From: Paragonimus westermani
Lineage: Eukaryota > Platyhelminthes > Trematoda > Plagiorchiida > Troglotrematidae
DNA: 64,000 nt
NCBI GenBank assembly: GCA_008508345.1
Contig: QNGE01000751.1
Span: 112,247 to 176,246, forward strand
Direction: 5' to 3'
The notes below the pieces were generated by a model that did no database searches, was not told the origin of the DNA, and saw only the letters and a list, made by a program, of their open reading frames with translations. Positions 10,701-22,700 of this stretch are shown one piece after another. Numbering within the stretch: position 1 is the stretch's first letter; every line of letters begins with the position of its first letter. The position numbers and the translations under genes were made by a program.

Positions 10701-13700
10701 CTGTTACGTTGGAGAGCGGACAAGTACGATTGCAGACCTCAGTTTTAACGCGTGTTCCTAAATCGACCGGTCAGGGTGCAAGCTTATCGAGGTACCAATA
10801 GAAGCAGGGGGCTTATGAATAGGTACGCGATCTGTTTCGTTGATAGTCACTGACAGATGGTCGTCTTGGACCAGTAGCGTGGATAAGTTTGAAGAGTCTG
10901 TCAGGGTTATTGACAAGCAGATTGAGAATAACACAACGTTAGAAGCAAGTTGTAATACTCTACGTTTCAACCACCTCGGGTGGCCTTCCCCAGGAGTGTT
11001 CTAATCGAAATCGTATTAACAAAAGACAGAGGTCACGTGGGATTTGCCGTGGTTAGGTCAATTTTTGCTGCATCTGACTTGATTAGTCTAATCCTTTGCT
11101 CATTAAGTGGGGGTGAGACTGATGTAGTTAAGACGCGTCCGCGTCTGGCAGTTTATCCATCCACGCCAAACTGCAGACAGGGATTTGCCATCACTGCGAT
11201 TAACACAAGCGTGCTGTGTGTAAATGGTGAGAGCTTCAGTGCAGCACCGTTCCAAATAGGAAGGTAGACCCTTGTGAGTCACTCAAGCTTGATCAAAACC
11301 TACGTTGTGATTCTCTGACAGTGCATGTAGTGCAATGGTCGAATCCTTCTCTAGCTTCTGAAGTTAATAGGTGTTTTTAGGACGAAACGTCTTATGCCCC
11401 TTGTGTTCGGCAACACGTACTCTCAGTTGTCTCCATTTCAGTCTTCCGCTTCATTAATCTTTTCCATTAGTCAGGCCTCACGATCGGCGATTAGGCTTTT
11501 TTCTACCTCTTGCTCATATCTCTTATAAACTTGTTATATGAACTGCCAGGGGGAATGTACCGTCTGGTATCTAACGTGTCCAGTGTTGGTTTAACCCTCG
11601 AACCACTATACCGCGTGCTACGGTATCTGCTTCATGAATGCCCTGTGAGAGTTGGATCCAGCGGCTACTAGGATCTTCGGGATTACAACGAATGAACGAA
11701 TGAAAACAACCGATTTGGGGGGGAGTAGTCAGGTATGTACAAACAGGAAAATTGAAAATAGCTTTCAGGTGTAAAAGTTGAATGACTTCCACGTTGAAAA
11801 CAATTGAGAATGAGATCTCGGTCGCTAAGGCCTTTCATGTATTGGAAATAGTTGGATAGCGAACCAGGTTCATTTCGTTTTGGGTGAAAAATTTCGGATG
11901 TGTGTATTAATGGACGTTTCCCATCGTTCTTCTGTTTGCAAAAATCAAAACTTCAAACTGACCAGTGTGAACTCTGGAGAGTAGTAAAATTTCCGGCCGT
12001 TCTGTGGTTATAATTTCTCGCATGCACTCATCAAATTGCGAGGTTATCTGTATCCACTCGTACGTGGACTTACGTAATGCCCTCATTCTACTGCACTCAC
12101 GGTTCACGCCAAAAATCTGTTAGGTTCTGTTAACTCGAGACACCAACGGAGATGAACTAAGGTGTGTGCCATCTAAAAAGAACACGTTTTTCTGGTAAAA
12201 GAACTCATCGTCGATTTCCATTCTGTGCTGATTCCGACTTCATGAAGATGGCGGTAGCTGAGGTGGTTGAAACGTAGAGTATTACAACTTGTTCGAAACG
12301 TTGTGTTATTCCCAATCTGTTTATCAATAACATGTTAAACACGACGCCCAAACTATTCAACTTCATTCGTACTACATTTGGTGTGGATATTTTACATATG
12401 GCGGTAGCGCCCTACAAAACTAGGCATTGATGCTAGGGTCTCACCTCTCTGGAACTGGCTTCACACTGAATGTTTACTTACCATTTTAGCTTTATCTGTT
12501 TTCTTTGGGAGGTGCGTGGTGCAGCAAGCGGTTGTGTAACATTTCCAAATCACTCGCGGTCATCCGAAGCAAGACCTACACATCATACTAGTTTACTCCG
12601 AAAACATACTGGTAAACTGTGCCATTGAGTTGGCAATACTGCCGCCAAATTCAGAACGCTACGAAAACATAGGTTTCTGGCGATATCCAGTAGTAACACA
12701 TCACCTGCAGCAATAGATTGGGCTTTACGGCCCTGTAAAAAGAATGTATGTTCCGAGACTTCGAACATTGCTTTTCAATTATGGCTATTGTTATGCATGT
12801 GTCATGGGTTGTGGAGGTTAACAAGTCACACAAAATTGTGACTGCGAAACAAGTCAATTTTCTGCTCGTTTCCAATTCGCTATTGCAGATAAGGAACATA
12901 GATATGTGCCTCTGCCAGTTTTGAAGTAGCACGCTCCATTGTGCAATAGGAAGCGACGGACCGAAACGAACTACCAGCGATTTTTTGGGCAACGTATGCA
13001 CTATCTACGATTATGGGCAATACAGGTATGCGAGTCGGTCGTCACGGCGAAGTTCTAAATATCTGTAAGCGGTCAAACGTGATAATCCCCTTGTTGCTGT
13101 TAACCATAAATTTGGTCAGAAGCAGTGAAATTCAGCATTCTGGTACGAAAATACACCTAGTATCACATGTGACAAACAGAAACACTGTTTGGTGTATTTA
13201 AATTAGAACAAATTTTTCACACAGGCTCCCTTACTTGTGGTCCTCTAGCATATCTAGTTATCCCCTCAACCATCCATGTTCAGAATCGCTGTACATCCAA
13301 CCTGGCGGACGCGATGTTTTATGCTTTGGTGCTAAATTACTATCTGGCCACCAACCTACAATTTCCGTCTGATTTCGGGTCACCCAAGTACACAATATCA
13401 TCGTATGTAGAATATCTTTGGTGAGAAGTTAAGACACAAAATGTGTGACGGACTGCATTTGGATTATTGCTTTTAGTATTTAATCTCCGTTTTCTGTCGA
13501 ATTTACCGCTGTTTTCACGGTTCTCAGCTTAAGTGATTTTGAGTATAACGTTGACTTATGTGTCACTTTGCTGATCATACTGAAGGTCACAGATTTGCTA
13601 CCCTTGGGCTTACATTTAGATGTTTACCAGTGTCTGTATCCAGGAGACAGAGGGTTAAACTGTATGTAACATGATATTTTGTGAGCATTTTCTGTCTACT

Positions 13701-13707
13701 ACCAGCC

Positions 13708-13743
<36 letters not shown>

Positions 13744-16700
13744 TATTATTACCATTATTTTTGTTGTCGTTATCATCACCATGGTTCATTCATCGCCTTT
13801 AGATTGCTGTCTTACCCAACGACGTTTTTTTACTGTTTATGCTTGATTTGCCACTCGCTTTTTGAAGTTATCCCTTTTTTCCGTTTATTTGATCTATTAT
13901 CGATTCTCCCCTGACTGATGTGCTGGTAACAACATTGACACGTCGTGCTGTAGTTCTTGACTTTCAGTTAAGGGACTACGCATCGTTTCTTGCACCTGGG
14001 CAACATTGTTTCATAGACTTGCAGTGTTACTGTGGAGGTATTAGCTAGAATATTGAAAACGCGTGTCATTTTTCTTAATCTCTGTCGCCTCTCATCGAAA
14101 AGGTGTCCGGTTGTCCTTAAGTGGAAAGGGTTACAATACCCGTGTGCTATCCGTTTCACCTTCCGGTTCAGAAATATGTCCTTTGTTGAGCTTCTGAGCA
14201 GACTTGTAGTGTCTGATTATGATTGTTCCAGTGGTTACTGCACATCAAGCGGAATTGTCACGTAAGCAGCCTGGCTGTTGGTCAGCGCGTATTTCCAAAA
14301 CCCTTGGATGCGCATCAAAACTGGTTAATTGATAAAAATGCATAGCCCGCGATTTTTGAATCACGTGCTTCTTATACCTGTTGAGTTTGCCTCACCGGAT
14401 AGTACTCACTGGCATCGGTAACAGTTGGGTAGAAGCACGGGATGGTCGGGTAGGGACGTGATCGCGAATTATGTGGTGTGTGACATTGCTGTTGCCTGCT
14501 TAAATCGTTGTTTATGAACGCTATCTAGACTGATAGCATGCCTCTCTTAGTGGCATGCATTTATCAATAACCGTTAACTCTTCTGTTCAATCCTGCCCTA
14601 CTTGGTTTTTGTTTCCTTTTTCTTTTGGTGGGATTTCCTCTGGAATGTTTCTTCGTTACCAAACAGCTTCTTATGTCGTATGATTATGTGAACTGGCTGC
14701 TTATGAACGAATATGTTTATCTGGCCTCTTTTCCTTTTGGAAATCTTCGGTTGCGAAAGGTCAGTTGGTATCTAACAGGTCATGTGCCGCACTTGCCATT
14801 GCACTTTATATACCAGGAACATTATTTATGGGCTCTTATGTCCTAAGATCAAGCTTTCCTCCAAAGTATTCAAAGGCGCATATCGAACTACTTTTGGCAA
14901 TTTTTTTCCCGGTACATCTATCACTGTTTAAGTTTTGCTTTTTTACACCCTTAGTGATGTTGGCATATACGACAGAATTGTGATCCAGGAGCTCATCAAG
15001 AACATGGCATCCACTGCCCAGCTGGATAGTGGACAACAACGCGACTTCAAGGTTGTTGTGTTGCATGAGGCTGATCACCTTACTCGTGATGCTCAGCACG
15101 CTCTTCGGCGAACCATGGAAAAATATATTTCTACTTGCCGATTGATTTTGTCTGCTGAGTCTGTTAGCAAGGTAGCGTTTTTATTTCCGTCTCCAAGTTG
15201 TGGTACTATTTGAAACCCTGTTCCATACGTGTTGCTTCTCTGCTTGACGTAATTATTGTAAGCTAGAGAGAATCACCTCGAAAAGTTTCGATTTGCGATT
15301 TTCACTTCGAAAAGTTATTTTACCGTCGATGTTCTAAATAAACTGCAGTTCTCCCTTCTATTCCAGGGAGTCGTCGGTTTTTGAAATTCATTTTGTCACC
15401 GCCAGGCTCGAACAGAGGTATTGTGGCAACATTCCCTGCATGACCCTTTTGTCTCGAACCATATAAGCCGAATTGCACTTTAGCTTTATATTTTATTGCT
15501 ACAGAATGGGATCGGAATAGTTTTTAATGTCTCCCGTAGTGTAACGATTTATCAGTTTTGTGCCAATTCGGATTGTCGTCCAACCCATAGTGTTTGACCA
15601 GTTTAACCATTATGATGAGACAACTTATAAATGCGAGTCAGTGTTCCCATCCCAAATACTCTTGCCGTCTGATTACATGCTGGCTCACATATACTGTGAA
15701 TACTGACAAGCTACACACGGAAGCATTTGAATTGCGCGAGTTTGAACTCGCAATCATTTGCCTGGTAGTTAGCGTTGGTTTCTGCGAGCTTGACCAGATG
15801 TTACTGTGTCTCAAGCTGACGTTTATTTAAGGCAAGAAGAACTACGAACTAGGGATTTTAAAACGCACTAGAGTGTTTTAGATTAACCAGACAGTTAAGC
15901 GATCACACGTAAACAATTTGCGAAATTAGCCGAAACGACGACGGTTTAACCTGGCAGGTTGATACACGTCTTGTCCGTGAATAGTCGACCTTGTAAACCA
16001 TAACTGATAAGGCACACGCGGGTACTATACCTATCCTCCCAACAACTCGTTTTCTTTTCTGACACCACAGATGAGGAAGTTAGCTCATTATTTGGTCATT
16101 TCTAGTTGCTCCTTAAAAGTTTTACAATGGGACGATGGGTTTGAAAACCAACGATATCACTCTAGTACACAAACTGGTATGTCTAATTCAAAGCCCTCTT
16201 AAGATTGATGGGGGTCATCTCTTTTTGATCTCTTTTTGTGGAAGTTTGACGAAATCTACCAAATTCTTCACTACCGTCAATATTACTGTTAAGTCCGGTT
16301 ATTGTGGCAGCCCATTTGATGTTTTCGATTATTATAAACCCATCCGTTCCAGAGTGGATAGACGAGACGTTTACAAAAATAACCGGGGTGACCATCGCTT
16401 GGTTCCGCGGCCTTTTGGTAGTCAGTTTCATTATTACCGTGAACCAGCTGGATCTTCGTTTACTTTGTCAGCATCACGTTGACGGTTTTGACACAGTCAC
16501 CGGGATTGTTCTATTGCGTCGCGGTTGCAAAACATCTCGTCGTTTTTAGGCCAAACGCTGGTTTTGCAGTTTTGAGAGTGTATGTACGAACTGCTTTTGG
16601 ACTCTCCTGCCCATGCCAGTGTAACTGATGATCTCTTGTGTTGATCTCTTGTGTTTTGTTGTGAGTGTTGAATAACTATTGACAGGTTATTAACATTACT

Positions 16701-19700
16701 TTAATCTCTAGCTCCGGAGGTTTATCTACTCGTCTGTACTTCTTAATCGGTTTTATCGAATGAATTTGTGTCACATTACGTGCCCAAGTTTTTGTCTGCT
16801 TACCTTGCTCAGGTTAAAATGATAGAAAACACAGGCAATCCCTACTTTCTTTTTGCTTTTCCCTCCCAGATTATTTCGGCCACCCGTTCACGGTGCTTGC
16901 CAGTTCGCGTTGCTGCTCCGAATGTTGACCAAATTGTGGGTATTTTGAGGGAGACTGCTCGTCGTGAAGGTCAAACGATGCCGATAGAATTGGCGCGTCG
17001 CATCGCTATCGCATCAGATCGCAACTTACGTCGTGCTCTGTTGCTCGCCGAGGTGAGCAAGTGGCAACACAGCCCGATGCTTGCGGAACAGTCAGTGCAG
17101 CTACCTGATTGGCAGGTGTTTCTGGCCGATACAGCATCCGCTATACTAGCGGAGCAAAGCCCTAGGAAGTATGGTTTCTCGTTTGTAATTTCGTCTAACT
17201 GATAGTACGCTTTTCAATATTTCGTCAGTAGCGTTTTTCTTACGGATTTCATGAACCCTATTTTTTGTTGTTGTGAACTCTCTTGTTTTCGTGTGAGCAG
17301 TGTGCGTATCTAGCGTATTGACATACGAGTTTGTAACACATTAGTTAGCACGACATCATTGTGGTTAACGTCGTATGACATATCATGTCACATGTGGGTT
17401 TGCTGCTCTCAAATTTCTTAACCTTAGACAGTAATATTTAAGATTACCATAGTACAATTATTGAAGTTGTGCTTTTAAAAGCCAAATTTTTCTATGTCAG
17501 CAATTAAGGTTTATATGCTTTTGCAAGTTCCGTAAATGTGAGGTAATAGTAGCGCTGAGCGCAATATGATTAATATAAGTGGAAGTTACAAAAGCATGTC
17601 GAATATCTAGGTCGGCGCTGCAAGCCTCTCCATTAGAAAACTAATTACCTTCTGCACTCGCCGCTCTCCTATTCAGTCCGGGCAGTAACGACATTAACCT
17701 CAGTGACTCTCCTTATTCCTAGTTTTATCTCTTTCTGTCGACCGAAACATTCAGTGTTGTCGATGTTTTCAACTGGACATTGTTTTACTCTTAACCCTTT
17801 TTTCGCGGTCTCCCTTGTAGAATTTTGGAAGTCAGAGGTCGCCTATACGAGTTGTTGTGTCATTGTATCCCTGCAGATGTGATCATGAAAGTGAGTTTTA
17901 GAAGAACAATTTCAGTTGCACAAAGCACTGCAAACTTCTCTGAATGCTACGGCTTGAGAGCTTGTGTTTGTAAGCCAGCGTTTGTTTTGATGACAATGTG
18001 TGCACATGTGTGTATGTGTGTGTGCAATGTCAGCTTGGTTTGCATCTGCTTCCCACTGACCGACGCTGATTCTACCTGTATGTGCCCTGTGTGTGTCCTG
18101 TAGCTAATAAGCCTACAGTTAACCGGTTGTAATATCACTCAGTCGGACCAGAGAAGAGTTTGGGCCAGTGGAAACAAAATTTTCACCCATCCAGTTAGGG
18201 TCATTTCTGCCGAATTGCAAACGCTCAGGTTTGTGATTGAAGAGCCTAACTGTTAGCAAATACTGTCCGTCAAATTGCGAAAGATCGTCAACTAATCAGA
18301 CTTACAATCTCTCTTCAAACGCGCGTATTGCCTCAGATTGCTGTAAATCACTAGAAAGAACCATAGCTTTTATTAAAAACAAACAGATCTTTATGGTCAA
18401 AGCAGCTTACTGCAATCTTAGAGCTAGTTCTGCTTATCAAAGACAACTGTTGGATTAAGTTCTTGCATGATAGTCCTGCAACACTGCTGGCTTTTTATGG
18501 GACGATATGGAATTAATGCCTGAAGGCTCACATTGTGTATGGCTTTCCAGCCGCGCGATGATACATTGCTTAGTTGCGTTCATAAACACCTGTTTTAACA
18601 AGGCGAACAGACAGGCCAGGTAGACCACACTGGCCCGTCATAAGAGCGAGTTCTTGTTTGTATGTGTTGCTGTGCGATTCGGAGACACCTGAGCGCTCTG
18701 TGCATGATGCGTCAATTTTGTCTTTTACCCGAGGTCACTACAGTGCTGGTCTCGTTTTTTGAAAACTCCTGGCTATACGAAAGCAGGAGCGTAAGTAACC
18801 GCTATATTGCTTGGCTTCCAGTTAAACTGCTGACGGCTTTTCAGTTAGTCTTCGCTGACAGCAATTGCACTCCATTCTTGGACTTTATTTTGGGCAATTA
18901 TCGACGCGATTTATTTGTTCTTTTCGTACGTACATTGCGTTGACTGTAGGGTATACACCTTTTTGGTTTATTGATGTGGTTATATCAAATTATTCTAGAT
19001 TAACTGCATTGTTTTAAGCTTTTGCTTATTTCAGATATTTTATTTTCGCTTGTGCAATTTTTTAGCGACTGGTGTCCTCTACTTTACTTCTACGTTTTGC
19101 TGACCTACTAACATTCTGTTAGTAGCATGTTTGATAGACAGCAATACATCAGCGGTTAACACTAATGCATAACTGCCACACAACCATGAAGAAACAGCGA
19201 ACCCTATATAGAAAGAGAGAAGGGGGAAAAAGGGGAAGGGAAGGGACCTAACTACNNNNNNNNNNNNNNNNNNNNNNNNNNNNNNNNNNNNNNNNNNNNN
19301 NNNNNNNNNNNNNNNNNNNNNNNNNNNNNNNNNNNNNNNNNNNNNNNNNNNNNNNNNNNNNNNNNNNNNNNNNNNNNNNNNNNNNNNNNNNNNNNNNNNN
19401 NNNNNNNNNNNNNNNNNNNNNNNNNNNNNNNNNNNNNNNNNNNNNNNNNNNNNNNNNNNNNNNNNNNNNNNNNNNNNNNNNNNNNNNNNNNNNNNNNNNN
19501 NNNNNNNNNNNNNNNNNNNNNNNNNNNNNNNNNNNNNNNNNNNNNNNNNNNNNNNNNNNNNNNNNNNNNNNNNNNNNNNNNNNNNNNNNNNNNNNNNNNN
19601 NNNNNNNNNNNNNNNNNNNNNNNNNNNNNNNNNNNNNNNNNNNNNNNNNNNNNNNNNNNNNNNNNNNNNNNNNNNNNNNNNNNNNNNNNNNNNNNNNNNN

Positions 19701-22700
19701 NNNNNNNNNNNNNNNNNNNNNNNNNNNNNNNNNNNNNNNNNNNNNNNNNNNNNNNNNNNNNNNNNNNNNNNNNNNNNNNNNNNNNNNNNNNNNNNNNNNN
19801 NNNNNNNNNNNNNNNNNNNNNNNNNNNNNNNNNNNNNNNNNNNNNNNNNNNNNNNNNNNNNNNNNNNNNNNNNNNNNNNNNNNNNNNNNNNNNNNNNNNN
19901 NNNNNNNNNNNNNNNNNNNNNNNNNNNNNNNNNNNNNNNNNNNNNNNNNNNNNNNNNNNNNNNNNNNNNNNNNNNNNNNNNNNNNNNNNNNNNNNNNNNN
20001 NNNNNNNNNNNNNNNNNNNNNNNNNNNNNNNNNNNNNNNNNNNNNNNNNNNNNNNNNNNNNNNNNNNNNNNNNNNNNNNNNNNNNNNNNNNNNNNNNNNN
20101 NNNNNNNNNNNNNNNNNNNNNNNNNNNNNNNNNNNNNNNNNNNNACGCTGCTCCAGAATTTGACGAAGAGTGAAAACGTGATCTACACATCCCCGCCCGG
20201 GGCGAAACCCTGCCTGTTCTTCCCTAATGTTTACCTCCCGAGCTGCAGTTCTTAACTAGCGTAGTGCAATCTGACACCGTGGATCAACTGTTGTCATTTT
20301 GCTCGTTTCTTCGTTATTTCATTTTTTATTCATATTTAGTTCCTGCTACAAATGCACGGTTCTTGTTTAGGTTCGGATGGCTCAAGAGTACCCAACCTAC
20401 ACGCATTCAGCCTGTAGCATAGCAATAAACTCACTAATGTGTAATGACACTAAAAAATCGTCCTCTTGTCACAAGCCACATGTTTGAGTAATAAGTTGGT
20501 TGGTGGCACATATTTTGAACTATACGATATTGCGCTTGTGTTGCGGTGGGTTACTCTATAGGCATTGTGACACTCATGTTTACACACAGGATTACCTTCT
20601 CCCTCACACCAATTTCACAATTTCTGGAGAAGTCATTGGCACATACCCATTGATGGAATATTAGATCAACAGAATTACTTTTGAAGGGTCTGTCATGCAG
20701 TCTGTCTATCGGGATAACTCATTGAACACGCGCCTGCAAACAGATTCCATATATTGACTGGTTTCCGTTTTTGTTTGACTGGTGTGTAGTCGGTGCCGTT
20801 CCATGTATAGCAGATTGTGGGTAGGCTCTTATTAGCCGCACGTTTCGGAATCAGGAAACGGCACTCGTATGACGTCATTATATTTTATTCTTGTTGACAA
20901 ACTTACTCACTTCTCACCCTTCAAGATCCTTCAGGGCTTGTACCCTTCCGATGAAATCATTCATCTCAAGTACGCCTTATTTATTCCTTTCACACCTCCG
21001 TCTGCATCAACACTGTATGATCTGTGCTCTTGACTTTCAGACAGCACACTACGTGCCCGTTTCGGGGCCTTGTAATTTTCGGAGCTCCTTTGTTATAGTG
21101 TATTTCTGTTTCAGAAAGTTTCGTTGTGTGATCTGGTAAACATTTAACTTATTCGGTATGTCGGTGCGCAACTGTTCGAATGCCACGGGCAAATTTGCTC
21201 ACGTCGTTCCCCTAAACCTTCGCTGCATTGTACTGTGGTCGATGATCTCACTTGGCGTTTTTCTTCATTTTGGACTCCGGAGCGAAATACAACAACGTTT
21301 GGGCGGTCTTGGTTACAGATTCAAATTTTCTGTTTAACTGTTTATGGTGCGGACTGTTTTTTTCGATGCTTAAATTCCCATTTTTCCGTGGTCATCTTGA
21401 ATTCCGTGTATCTAAATGGAGTTCTGTTATAGAAATATACCTCCGATATGTCATAGCGAATAAACGGCACTTCTAGTGTTACTGCTTAGCCGGTCGATTT
21501 CAAACTGGTACTGGAAGTGGTCCACTCTAACCAATTACTGTATGCCGCCTTGTGAAAATACGTTGACTGTACTTAGTTTCCCGGGCCTTTATAAAAATTC
21601 TCTTCGTATCGTTATTTCCTTCACTTGTTTGATATTGTGCCTTCTAGAAATGTCACACTTCTCTGTTTGGTCAACCTTCTGAGTATTTGGTCCATTTAAC
21701 TACGTCCTGCATCTCTACTCTGCTGTTCATTTTTACCAAGCTGTATTCCATTGCGTGAATGGCTTTGAACTCACAATCTTTCGTTGAATCTCATGGTTTA
21801 AGGTGCGAAAACGGCTGTGTGAAACTGATATTCTCTCTTGTAGTTGATAAACATTGTTTTATTTTCGCAACTGTCAGCTTTCCGTGTAGATGTCGAGGGG
21901 CGACACTTCGTTGCTTGTTTACTATTGCTATCCGAGGATCTTTGGTTATTTGCACCGTGTACCACTGTCCTTCATGCAAACGTCTACGGGTCTAGACGTT
22001 CGGGAACAAAAACACTGCCAGCCTTCCCCCACGTGGCGTTGTTTTGCAATCGGAAGACTTCTGCCTCAGTTATCTATTAGTTTGTTGCGTTGGACGTTTC
22101 TGACGCATTTTTCCGGGCATCTTCAAGCCGAAATGCCGAACGTAGATAGGCTTTTGGATCCTTCATCTGACACCAGCTGCAATTGCGTGGATGGCAAAGC
22201 AACTTGCGTGAGAAAATGGGCTTGCCTTACCTGCGGCGTCATATGGTCTAAAGTCGGCAATTTGTGTTGTTCCGTGCAGAGTGTAGAGCTCGTTGGGCTG
22301 GGCTCAATGCGTGTATGACGTTTTATGTTTCTGATCCTGCCTGTCCATTAGTAAAGTCCACTTGTTCTCCGAACACGGTTTTACCCAAAGAACTGTTGCA
22401 TCACGTTTGGGATGACTGTTCGCTTTTCTGTGAAGGCATTTATTTGCGTTTTAATCCGCTGAACGTTCCACAATGTGTAACCCGTTTCTGTCGAATCTCG
22501 GCAAACTAATCACAACCTTTTTCTTTGTCTCACTGCCGATTCTGACTATGTTGAATTCGCTTTGGTAATTTCTTACGATGTTAAAATCAAAACAGTTTTT
22601 ATGGTGAATTGGACAGAAATCAGGTGTGTGCCTCCGTAAAACAGTATGAAACTGGTTTAGTCTTCACCTCGACTTTTAGATCTTTGGATGGCGAATTCAT

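Noticed and set aside
19252..20190. 312-codon minus-strand open frame
   Set aside because: It is the translation of the N gap; only its ends are sequence, and those are LINE.
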